Origin: Corticicoccus populi
GTDB lineage: Bacteria; Bacillota; Bacilli; Staphylococcales; Salinicoccaceae
DNA: 64,000 bases
Assembly: GCF_042686195.1 (NCBI RefSeq)
Contig: NZ_JBHUOQ010000001.1
Location: 806,001 to 870,000, forward strand
Direction: 5' to 3'
Shown here piece after piece: positions 34,542 to 42,476 of this stretch. A model generated the notes under the pieces. That model made no database searches. It was not told the DNA's origin and saw only the letters and a list, made by a program, of their open reading frames with translations. Each line of letters begins with the position of its first letter. Within the stretch, counting starts at the first letter, position 1. Position numbers and translations under genes: made by a program.

Positions 34542-35600
34542 ATGAAAAAAGGTATCCGTGATTATAATATTAAAATCGGCAGCATGGCACACGGAAAGAG
34601 AAACTCTGTTTCCGATGTCCCCGGTGTCACTGTCGGTCATACGACTCTGTCTGACGGTGATATTCAGACGGGTGTCACTGCTGTACTGCCGCATCAGGAT
34701 AATATATTCCGGGAGAAACTGATTGCAGCAAGCCATGTAATTAACGGTTTCGGCAAAACAACCGGTCTCGTCCAAATCGATGAACTCGGCACACTGGAAT
34801 CCCCTATACTGCTGACAAATACATTGTCTGTCGGCACGGTGCAATCTGCACTTGTTGATTATATGCTGAATGACACACCTGAAATCGGTCGTTCCACCGG
34901 TACAGTCAATACAGTTGTCGGGGAATGCAATGATATGGTTTTAAATGATATACGGAGAGAAAGTATTCAAAAAGAAGATGTATGGAACGCCATACGCACT
35001 GCTTCTGCAGATTTTGAAGAAGGCGCTGTCGGTGCCGGACGAGGAATGGTCTGTTATTCTCTTAAAGGCGGAATTGGTTCTTCTTCAAGGCTGATTCCCC
35101 TGCCGCACGGGACTTATACGCTCGGTGTTCTCGTCTTATCGAACTTCGGCTTTATTTCAGATTTAATGATTAACGGCCGTCAGTTCGGTATGGAAATCAA
35201 AGATAAGATTATTCCACCCGAGGACACCAGTGATAAGGGATCGATTATAATTATTGCAGCAACTGACCTTCCTGTATCACAATTACAGTTAAAACGAATT
35301 ATTAAACGCTCTGCCGCCGGTCTTTCGCGAACCGGTTCAATTATTGGAAACGGCAGTGGTGATATTGTCATCGGCTTTAGTACCGCATCAAGGATTCCCC
35401 ATCAAAAAACGCAGTCACCCTTTGACATACCGCAGATTCACGATGATGAGATTGATCATGCATTCCGTGCTGCCGGTGAAGCTGTCGAAGAAGCTGTTTT
35501 AAATTCTTTAATCAATTCAGAATCGGTTACGGGTCGTAATGGTGTAACGAAAAAAAGTTTAAAGGAATTTTTAAATAATAATTATAAAAATAACACTTAA
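34542..35600 (+). CDS. P1 family (DmpA-type) self-processing aminopeptidase
   Basis: A 352-residue protein. VSDVPGVTVGHTTLSDG near the start, RSTGTVNTVVGECND in the middle and GNGSGDIVIGFSTASRI near residue 270 are P1 hallmarks; the G-S bond in NGSGDI is the autocatalytic cleavage site and the serine becomes the N-terminal nucleophile. CTGGAGG fixes the ATG at 34542. Family members release N-terminal residues or cleave beta-aminopeptides. The YfcC transporter directly downstream on the same strand suggests linked peptide or amino acid use. Confidence 0.9.
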   Translation: MKKGIRDYNIKIGSMAHGKRNSVSDVPGVTVGHTTLSDGDIQTGVTAVLPHQDNIFREKLIAASHVINGFGKTTGLVQIDELGTLESPILLTNTLSVGTVQSALVDYMLNDTPEIGRSTGTVNTVVGECNDMVLNDIRRESIQKEDVWNAIRTASADFEEGAVGAGRGMVCYSLKGGIGSSSRLIPLPHGTYTLGVLVLSNFGFISDLMINGRQFGMEIKDKIIPPEDTSDKGSIIIIAATDLPVSQLQLKRIIKRSAAGLSRTGSIIGNGSGDIVIGFSTASRIPHQKTQSPFDIPQIHDDEIDHAFRAAGEAVEEAVLNSLINSESVTGRNGVTKKSLKEFLNNNYKNNT

Positions 35601-35725
35601 TTTACTTAAAAATCTAAAAATTACATTTACAACCTCTTTTGTGTATAGTATTTTATTAAATATGTATCTTCGAATGATGCATCACTTGATTTAATATCCC
35701 AGTTACACTAAGGAGGAAACTGTAA

Positions 35726-37132
35726 ATGGCCAAAGAAAAAAGGTCAGAGAAAAAAGGCTTTGTCATGCCTCATATATATGTCATTTTATTTGCAATGATT
35801 ACTCTCGCAGTGATTGCTACATATATTGTACCAGCAGGTGCTTATGACCGTGAAACTGTGAATGGTGTCGATATGATTGTTTCAGATACATTTAGTTTTG
35901 TCGGACAGACACCGGTCAGCTTCATGGATTATATGACATCCATTCCACGCGGTGTTATTGCAACAATTGAAATTATATTTGGAATTATGGCGATTGGTGC
36001 TTTATTTAAAATAGTTGAAAATGCAGGAGTCATTAACTTAATCATTGATTTCCTGACAAAGAGATTTAAGAAAAAAGGATTACTGCTTATTCCTACAGTA
36101 ATGATTCCATTGGTTATTTTCGTAACAATTACAGGAAACATTGAATCTTCATTGATCTTTTTACCTGCAATGCTTCCATTATTTTTAAAACTTGGCTTTG
36201 ATAGAATTGCAGCAACCGCTACGACTCTCGTTGCTACTGTAGTTGGTTTCACAGTCTCACTGACCGCACCTGCCAATCTCGGTACAGCTCAAACGATTGC
36301 AGAGCTGCCGCTCTATTCCGGAATGGGATTCAGAGCTGTTGTTTTAACTGTAATGACGATAATCGGGATTATCTATGTCCTCTGGTACTCAAAGAAAGTA
36401 TTGAATAACCCGGAGAAAAGTTTAGTTACTAATTATGTTGATCCCAAAGAATTCAGCAGTGACACTGAAAATCAGCCGGAAATTACAACCCGGACTAAAA
36501 TTGCTACCGGGGCATTTGTTTTGTCTTTCGCCGGAATGTTTTATGGTGTGTTAGTTCATGGATGGTATTTTACAGAGCTTGCAGGTTTTTATCTGTTCGC
36601 AGGTATTATCTGCGGTCTGATTGCGGGCATGGGACCGTCTAAAATTGCTGACTCCATTAATGACGGAATTAAAAATATTCTGCTTGGTGCTTTAATTGTC
36701 GGTGTGGCACGTGCAATTTCAATTGTATTAGAAGACGGACAGATTTTAGATACTGTTGTTTATTCTTTAAGTTCAATCATCGAGATGATTCCCGGAACTT
36801 TCGTTCCTGTAGTAATGATGATTACACAGGGTCTGATAAACTTCCTGATTCCGTCAGGAAGCGGCCAGGCAGCAGCAACGATGCCGATTATGGTCGGTAT
36901 TGTGGATATCACTGAGATGACCAGACAGAATGCAGTACTTGCGTTCCAGTTCGGTGACGGCTTCTCAAACATATTTTATCCGACATCAGGATACTTCATG
37001 GCGGCACTCGTTATTGCGAAAGTGCAGTATACAGACTGGTTAAAATTCATCTGGCCGCTTCTCGTCATCTGGTATTCGGTCGGTGCAGTATTTCTCATCA
37101 TCGCCCACTTAATGAACTGGGGACCGTTTTAA
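35726..37132 (+). CDS. YfcC family transporter
   Basis: A 468-residue membrane protein with about 12 helices. It begins KKGFVMPHIYVILFAMITLAVIATYIVPAGAYDR, then ITGNIESSLIFLPAMLPLF and the C-terminal LINFLIPSGSGQAAATMPIM and FQFGDGFSNIFYPTSGYFMA. These are the hairpins of the YfcC/C4-dicarboxylate-like (IT superfamily) carriers, thought to move basic amino acids or peptides. AAGGAGGAAACTGTAA precedes the ATG. A TTTACA-N17-TATTTT promoter may lie at 35626-35654. Confidence 0.88.
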   Translation: MAKEKRSEKKGFVMPHIYVILFAMITLAVIATYIVPAGAYDRETVNGVDMIVSDTFSFVGQTPVSFMDYMTSIPRGVIATIEIIFGIMAIGALFKIVENAGVINLIIDFLTKRFKKKGLLLIPTVMIPLVIFVTITGNIESSLIFLPAMLPLFLKLGFDRIAATATTLVATVVGFTVSLTAPANLGTAQTIAELPLYSGMGFRAVVLTVMTIIGIIYVLWYSKKVLNNPEKSLVTNYVDPKEFSSDTENQPEITTRTKIATGAFVLSFAGMFYGVLVHGWYFTELAGFYLFAGIICGLIAGMGPSKIADSINDGIKNILLGALIVGVARAISIVLEDGQILDTVVYSLSSIIEMIPGTFVPVVMMITQGLINFLIPSGSGQAAATMPIMVGIVDITEMTRQNAVLAFQFGDGFSNIFYPTSGYFMAALVIAKVQYTDWLKFIWPLLVIWYSVGAVFLIIAHLMNWGPF

Positions 37133-37168
37133 ATACGGACCTTATCCATTTAAAATTTAGAAACAGTA

Positions 37169-37212
37169 AAGAAGCAGACATTCAACTTCAGTTGAGTGCT
37201 GCTTCTTTTTAT
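37169..37212. terminator. Bidirectional terminator
   Basis: AAGAAGCA..CATTCAAC pairs with GTTGAGTG..TGCTTCTT, followed by five T, between convergent genes. Confidence 0.88.
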
Positions 37213-37253
37213 TCCTGTCCGTGAAATGCTGGTTATTTGTCAGTTGTGTTCAT

Positions 37254-38186
37254 TTATTTCCCACTGAATGATTCGAGTATATGATAGAACTGTTCCCAGA
37301 ACGTCTCCTGATTCACTCCAACCGCAAACTTTACATTTTTCTTTTTACCAGTTGTCCGAAGCAGGTCCACTACTGTCATTCCATACGCTGCCTCACCTTT
37401 TGTTTCAATGGTCACATTCGTCTCTTTAAAGTCGAACATTTCAGGATTGATTAAATACATTGTCGTACATGCATCATGAATCGGACCACCGTTAAACCCG
37501 AAATGATTTTCATACATCTTCCCAAAAAATATCAGCAGTTCTTTTACAAAGACCGCTGTTTTATTATCGATTTGTGCTACCCGATCAATGACTTTCTGAT
37601 CCGCAATGACTTGATGTGTCACGTCCAGACCGAACATTGTGACAGGAATACCGCTTTTACAGACCACTTCCGCCGCTTCTGCGTCAACGTATATATTAAA
37701 TTCCGCCGCCGGTGTCCAGTTGCCGAATGTCCCGCCGCCCATCAATACAATCTCTTCAATATTATCTTTAATCGATGGTTCTTTAATCAATGCAAGTGCA
37801 ATATTAGTTAACGGCCCAGTTGGTACAAGTGTAACCTTTTCATCCGACTGTTTTACTGTATCTATAATAAAATCAACAGCATGCCCTTCATGTCTCACTT
37901 TGACGGGATCCGGCAGCACAGGGCCGTCCATTCCGCTCTCCCCGTGAATCTCCGGTGCGATTTCACTCTCTTTGACAAGCGGTCTTTCCGCACCTTTTAC
38001 AACCGGTACATCCAGCTTTAAAAGATCACACACCTTCAGTGCATTCACTGTATTTTTTCCGACATCCACGTTACCTGCCACTGTTGTAATTCCTAAAATA
38101 TTCAGGCTGCTCTGTTTAGATGCGGCAATAATAATTGAAACCGCATCATCATGCCCCGGATCACAGTCCAGTATCACATTTCTCAT
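37254..38186 (-). CDS. Nucleoside hydrolase (inosine-uridine preferring type)
   Basis: A 310-residue protein. The N-terminus VILDCDPGHDDAVSIIIAA is the DxDxGxDD calcium-binding signature; LVPTGPLTNIALAL, IVLMGGGTFGNWTPAAEFNIYVDAEAA and GPIHDACTTMYLI complete the active site. It cleaves the N-glycosidic bond of ribonucleosides for base salvage. GGAGGTCAACGAG fixes the ATG at 38186; a GTG five codons upstream overlaps that site and is less likely. No nucleoside transporter is directly adjacent. Confidence 0.95.
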   Translation of the reverse strand: MRNVILDCDPGHDDAVSIIIAASKQSSLNILGITTVAGNVDVGKNTVNALKVCDLLKLDVPVVKGAERPLVKESEIAPEIHGESGMDGPVLPDPVKVRHEGHAVDFIIDTVKQSDEKVTLVPTGPLTNIALALIKEPSIKDNIEEIVLMGGGTFGNWTPAAEFNIYVDAEAAEVVCKSGIPVTMFGLDVTHQVIADQKVIDRVAQIDNKTAVFVKELLIFFGKMYENHFGFNGGPIHDACTTMYLINPEMFDFKETNVTIETKGEAAYGMTVVDLLRTTGKKKNVKFAVGVNQETFWEQFYHILESFSGK

Positions 38187-38306
38187 CTCGTTGACCTCCA
38201 CTTTGATATTTACTTTCAGTTTATCAAATTTATGTTCTGTTTCGTAATCAAAATGATTAATCTCAGCTGTTCTGTCTCTATATCAAATTTTTATAGACGT
38301 ATCCTC

Positions 38307-38335
38307 TTTACAATACGAACATATGTTCGTATAAT
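38307..38335 (+). promoter_or_regulatory. SOS promoter: LexA box inside the spacer
   Basis: TTTACA (38307-38312), 17-base spacer, TATAAT (38330-38335). The spacer holds CGAACATATGTTCG (38316-38329), a perfect palindrome that fits the Gram-positive LexA consensus GAAC-N4-GTTC. LexA bound there would cover both hexamers. It faces the membrane protein gene at 38450. Confidence 0.85.
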
Positions 38336-38397
38336 GAGTTTAAAGAATTCTCTTTTTCCTTCCGTTACATTCTGCTGTTTATTCTTTATATACATTC

Positions 38398-38425
38398 AAC
38401 TGTCACTGCGCATCAAATGACAGTT
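38398..38425 (+). other. Hairpin in the leader of the SOS-type membrane gene
   Basis: AACTGTCA and TGACAGTT form an 8-bp stem with a 12-base loop, within the ~110-base leader and about 10 bases before the Shine-Dalgarno AAGGAG. Confidence 0.5.
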
Positions 38426-38449
38426 CGATTAAAAGTAAGGAGTTTCATT

Positions 38450-38914
38450 ATGAAAAATAATCAAAATCACTATAACTATTCCGGTTATGTCATTGGTGCA
38501 GGTTTGATCTTTGTTCCTGCCTTGTTTTATATTATGCTGCCGGGGCTGATTATTAATTCAGCCGCTTTCTTCATATATATTTTTGGTATTCTATTTATCA
38601 CATTTGAACTGATTCGAAATAAAAAAAGAAATTCCGCTTTTATGATTTCAGGCGTCGGTTTTTTCCTGCTGGCATTTCAGTTTTTCAACAGTGATAATAC
38701 GTTTTATACTGTCGTATTTATCCTTCTGTCTTCAATTTCATTTTTAATATTTGTTGCCGGACTCATCGAATCTGCACAAAGAAGAAAAACTAAAGCAGCC
38801 AATGATGAAGATAACAAAAAATGGAGCCGTCCATTCCAGACACTCCAGGATATTATCGGTATCATCTGTTCCATTCTATCCATTATTGGTTTTATCGTTG
38901 AATTTATACTGTAG
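38450..38914 (+). CDS. Unknown membrane protein, predicted SOS-induced
   Basis: A 154-residue protein with four or five hydrophobic segments: two near the N-terminus (about residues 11-55), a pair around 66-107 and one at the C-terminus (IIGIICSILSIIGFIVEFIL). A basic/acidic loop ESAQRRKTKAANDED lies between. AAGGAG precedes the ATG at 38450. I know no family with certainty. The perfect LexA site in its promoter is the only strong clue: it should be expressed after DNA damage. Small membrane proteins under LexA in other bacteria include division inhibitors and toxins, but likeness to those is not shown. Confidence 0.75.
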   Translation: MKNNQNHYNYSGYVIGAGLIFVPALFYIMLPGLIINSAAFFIYIFGILFITFELIRNKKRNSAFMISGVGFFLLAFQFFNSDNTFYTVVFILLSSISFLIFVAGLIESAQRRKTKAANDEDNKKWSRPFQTLQDIIGIICSILSIIGFIVEFIL

Positions 38915-38930
38915 TATTCAAGCAGTATAA

Positions 38931-38958
38931 AAAAGGTGAGTGCAGGGCACCCACCTTT
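38931..38958. terminator. Bidirectional terminator
   Basis: AAAGGTG.GTGC / GCAC.CACCTTT stem with T run on the minus strand, between convergent genes. Confidence 0.85.
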
Positions 38959-40150
38959 AATTCGTTACTGTTTTATTACTTCCGGCAAAATATCCGAGCA
39001 CAGCAATGATTAATGATATTGTCATTAAAATAATCAACGGGATATTCCATCCTCCTGTAATTTCGGAAATCATTCCAAGGAATAAAGGACCTGTTGCTGC
39101 AATAATATACCCTGCAGACTGAGCCATTCCTGATAACTGCGCTGACTGTTCAACTGAATTTGTACGGAGTACAAAGAACATCATTGCGAGAGTAAATGTA
39201 GTACCTGCACCGACACCCGCCAGCACAAGAAACGGAATGATAATATTACCGTTGAAAATTGTCACTCCAAGCAGTCCTGTAAACCATAATAAGCCGCTGA
39301 CTGCTCCAATAACGCGCTGATCTGAAAATTTATAGGCAATGACCGGTGCAATGAATGCAGTCGGCAGCAGACCCAGCTGATAAATCGTCAAGAGCCACCC
39401 TGCCTCACTTTCAGTGAAACCTTTTTCCACTAAAACTGCAGGCAGCCATGCAAATAATGTATATGGTATTAATGACTGACAACCCATATACAGTGTAATC
39501 ACCCATGCAAGCGGTGATTTCCACAGTTTCACTGACGGTTTATCATCAATTTTCTTGAAGACTTTCTTTCGTTCATCAAGTACCATCGGCATCCTGAGTA
39601 TCAGCACGATAACACCAATCAACGGAAAAATTCCCCACATGGTCAATGCCGCCCGCCAGTCAAAATCCGGACTTGCTGCGACTGAAACAGACAATCCGCC
39701 GGACAAGGCAGATACAATATTCATAGAAAACGAATAAATTCCTGTCATTATACCGACTTTAAATGGAAATGTTGCCTTAATCAACCCCGGTGACAGTACA
39801 TTCCCCACCGCAATAGACATACCGATTAAAGCTGTTCCGATGAATAAAAGAAACGGTCCGTCAAGACCGCGGATTAATATACCGACAGATAGAATAATCA
39901 TTGAAATAAGAAGTGGTATCTCCATTCCGAATTTCCCGGCGAGCCTTGGTATAAATGGTGAAAATATACCAAATGCGAGCAGCGGCAGTGTATTTAAAAG
40001 ACCGATTGTTGTATTTGTAATCTCAAGGTCTTCACTGAAAAAAGGAACCAGAGGTCCGACAGATGAAATCGGTGAACGCAGTGATGCACCGATAAATACA
40101 ATGGCTAAAACTAATAATACGATATAATACCTTTCTTTGCGGACAGACAT
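38957..40150 (-). CDS. MFS transporter, CynX/NimT type
   Basis: A 397-residue protein with about 12 helices. The N-terminus VLLVLAIVFIGASLRSPISSVGPLVPFFSEDL is characteristic of the CynX/NimT (cyanate permease / 2-nitroimidazole exporter) group, and ERKKVFKKIDDKPSVKLWKSPLAW is the central cytoplasmic loop. GGAGGTGGTAAA precedes the ATG. No cyanase or related gene is nearby, so the substrate is unknown. Confidence 0.88.
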   Translation of the reverse strand: MSVRKERYYIVLLVLAIVFIGASLRSPISSVGPLVPFFSEDLEITNTTIGLLNTLPLLAFGIFSPFIPRLAGKFGMEIPLLISMIILSVGILIRGLDGPFLLFIGTALIGMSIAVGNVLSPGLIKATFPFKVGIMTGIYSFSMNIVSALSGGLSVSVAASPDFDWRAALTMWGIFPLIGVIVLILRMPMVLDERKKVFKKIDDKPSVKLWKSPLAWVITLYMGCQSLIPYTLFAWLPAVLVEKGFTESEAGWLLTIYQLGLLPTAFIAPVIAYKFSDQRVIGAVSGLLWFTGLLGVTIFNGNIIIPFLVLAGVGAGTTFTLAMMFFVLRTNSVEQSAQLSGMAQSAGYIIAATGPLFLGMISEITGGWNIPLIILMTISLIIAVLGYFAGSNKTVTN

Positions 40151-40275
40151 TTTACCACCTCCATATAAATAACTTAATCATCATATCATGGAAAACCATG
40201 TAAAATGAAGACATGTTTTAATGAAAAATAAACTGTAATACGTTTTCATAGTTAAAAGAATTTAATTATACGTGA

Positions 40276-40303
40276 AAACCCGTCAATCCAAAATTGACGG
40301 GTT
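40276..40303 (-). terminator. Terminator of the SCO gene
   Basis: AACCCGTCAAT / ATTGACGGGTT stem followed by a short T run on the minus strand. Confidence 0.8.
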
Positions 40304-40326
40304 CCATTGTATTTATCAATACTCTG

Positions 40327-40935
40327 CTATTCAAGTTCATTGGTCAGTGTTTCCACATCACTGACGATTTCTGATAACGGAAATTCTGTGTCTCCAACAT
40401 TTACACCTGCATAATCCTTAATAACTGTACCGTTTTCATCTATTAAATAAAAACTCGTACCGTGTGTGACCTGATTACTGCCTTTTGGCGGTGGTGCTAC
40501 AATTGTTTTGAAATTCTTTTCTGCGAATGCACGGATAAAATCATAATCATACCCAGTCATGAGGTGCCATTCTGTGCTTTCTGGTACATCATACCAGCTC
40601 ATATATTCAGTGAGAACATCAGGCGTGTCCGTTTCCGGATCCACACTGAAGCTTAATACTCCGTAATTTTCCACTCCATTTTCTTCAAGTTCATTCACAA
40701 CATTTGTCATATTTGTTGTCATCGGCGGACAGACTGTTGCACAATTCGTGAACATAAAGTTTAACAGCCAGACCTTACCGTCCATATCGGCACGTTCAAA
40801 TGACTCATCGTTCTGGTCGGTCACTTCAAAGTCATTGATTTCATTACCGTAGCGGCTCATTGTTTGAACATCAGAGGAACTGCATCCGGATATTATTAAT
40901 GCACTAAACAAAATAGATGCAATGATTCTTTTCAA
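40327..40935 (-). CDS. SCO1/SenC family lipoprotein
   Basis: A 202-residue protein starting at TTG (40935), seven bases after GGAGGG. The signal IIASILFSALIISGC ends in a lipobox (SGC). The thioredoxin-like domain has LLNFMFTNCATVCPPMTTN with the copper/thiol CxxxC and a distal histidine in QVTHGTSFYLID. SCO proteins deliver copper to, or keep reduced, the CuA centre of cytochrome c oxidase; B. subtilis YpmQ is the model. No oxidase genes are in the window. Confidence 0.92.
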   Translation of the reverse strand: MKRIIASILFSALIISGCSSSDVQTMSRYGNEINDFEVTDQNDESFERADMDGKVWLLNFMFTNCATVCPPMTTNMTNVVNELEENGVENYGVLSFSVDPETDTPDVLTEYMSWYDVPESTEWHLMTGYDYDFIRAFAEKNFKTIVAPPPKGSNQVTHGTSFYLIDENGTVIKDYAGVNVGDTEFPLSEIVSDVETLTNELE

Positions 40936-40980
40936 TATGTATCCCTCCATCATTTTACTTAAACACAGTATAGCAAATAA

Positions 40981-41006
40981 AAAAACACCATAACATGGTG
41001 TTTTTT
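40981..41006 (-). terminator. Terminator of the second DHA2 exporter
   Basis: AAAAACACCAT / ATGGTGTTTTT stem with a four-base loop; on the minus strand the stop codon runs directly into it. Confidence 0.9.
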
Positions 41007-42429
41007 AACGTTTCTGTGTCTGATCTTTCACTTTTTTATTATCTTTCAAAAAGAATACCATCACAAGCCCGATTAACGCAACGACAGACGCCACGATAAA
41101 TGATGCATTAACGCCGGTAATCTGGTCTTGGGCAGCCAAGGTGCCTGTACCCGCAGCACGTATACCGACACCTGTCATTACTGTCACCAGTAATGCTGTA
41201 AATAAAGAACTGCCGATTTGCCGCATTGTATTATTGATGGAAGTCCCGTGTGAAATCATCCGGGTACTGAGTGCATTCATGGCAAATGTCGACAGGGGCA
41301 TCATGGATAAGCCCGTCGCAAATAACCGGATCGTGTATACAATGACGATGTATTTAAACGGCGTCTCTTCACTTAAAAATGTAAGAAGTACAGAAGTTAC
41401 AAGAATTAATGATAAGCTGATGACTGCAAGCATCTTAATACCATATTTATCAAAGAAATATCCTGCAGCAAAAGACATTATCCCCATCATTAGTGCACCA
41501 GGCAGTAATGCGAGTCCGGATTCAAGCGGAGAATACCCGAGCATATCCTGCATTAAAACAGGAATAATGTTGTTAGCACTCACCATTGATGTGAAAACAA
41601 TGACGCCGATTAATGTGCTGATTAAAAAGTGTTTGTTTGTAAATACACTTAAATTCAGGATCGGCTGCTCAAGTTTCAGCTGCCTTGTCACAAAGAAAAA
41701 TACGATGGCCCCGCCTGCTGTAATCGGTAAGATGACCGGCATGGACATCCAGCCCGCTGTCCCAGCGACTGAGAAGCCGTACAATAATCCACCGAAACCG
41801 AGAGTGGATAAAATAATCGACAGGATATCCACTTTAGGATTGGTGGTCTCTACTACATTTCTCATAAATATGAATGCAAAAATAATATTAAATACTGCGA
41901 TTGGTGCCACGACTAAGAATAAACTTCTCCACGGCCAAATTTCCACAATATATCCGGAAAGTGTCGGACCGATTGCGGGCGCAAACCCGATAACAAGTCC
42001 GAAAAGTCCCATTGCCCTTCCCCTGTTTTCAACCGGAAACATTGTCAGGAGCACCACCTGGGTCAGAGGCATCATAATTCCGGCACCTGAGGCTTGAACA
42101 ATACGACCGATTAAGAGCGTCGGGAAATGAACAGCCACTGCCGCAATTAAAGTACCAATAGTAAACATCGTCATTGCGTATATATAGAGTTTTCTGGTTT
42201 CAAATTTATTAATCAGAAAAGCTGTGACCGGAATCATTATCCCGTTCACGAGGAAGAAACCTGTTGTCAGCCACTGTGCCTGGCTGAACGGGATATTCAA
42301 ATCCGCCATAATTGAAGGTACTGCCGTAATCAGCAGTGTCTGATTCAAAATAGCGATAAACGCCCCGATAATTAAGTTCGTGACAATGAAATTACGTTCG
42401 CTGAAAATCCCCTTTGACTGTATCTCCAT
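41005..42429 (-). CDS. DHA2 (14-helix) MFS drug exporter
   Basis: A 474-residue EmrB/QacA-type transporter with about 14 helices. LIIGAFIAILNQTLLITAVPSIMADL, IFLVNGIMIPVTAFLINKFETRKLYIYAM and VIGFAPAIGPTLSGYIVEIWPWRSLFLV follow the same plan as the exporter at 12983-14449, so they are paralogues or recent relatives. Unlike that gene, no MerR-type spacer promoter is seen upstream; the leader between it and sbcC's end is short on the other side. Substrate unknown. Confidence 0.92.
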   Translation of the reverse strand: MEIQSKGIFSERNFIVTNLIIGAFIAILNQTLLITAVPSIMADLNIPFSQAQWLTTGFFLVNGIMIPVTAFLINKFETRKLYIYAMTMFTIGTLIAAVAVHFPTLLIGRIVQASGAGIMMPLTQVVLLTMFPVENRGRAMGLFGLVIGFAPAIGPTLSGYIVEIWPWRSLFLVVAPIAVFNIIFAFIFMRNVVETTNPKVDILSIILSTLGFGGLLYGFSVAGTAGWMSMPVILPITAGGAIVFFFVTRQLKLEQPILNLSVFTNKHFLISTLIGVIVFTSMVSANNIIPVLMQDMLGYSPLESGLALLPGALMMGIMSFAAGYFFDKYGIKMLAVISLSLILVTSVLLTFLSEETPFKYIVIVYTIRLFATGLSMMPLSTFAMNALSTRMISHGTSINNTMRQIGSSLFTALLVTVMTGVGIRAAGTGTLAAQDQITGVNASFIVASVVALIGLVMVFFLKDNKKVKDQTQKR

Positions 42430-42476
42430 AAATTCACTACTCTCTTGATATCATAAATTAATTATATCAATAAAGG

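Noticed and set aside
38334..38420. 28-codon hydrophobic frame MSLKNSLFPSVTF directly after the SOS box
   Set aside because: Its ATG lies inside the -10 TATAAT, so it cannot be in the transcript with a ribosome site.
41141..42097. 318-codon open frame on the plus strand opposite the DHA2 exporter
   Set aside because: It is the antisense of a clear transporter gene; the translation is low-complexity and there is no ribosome site or family motif.
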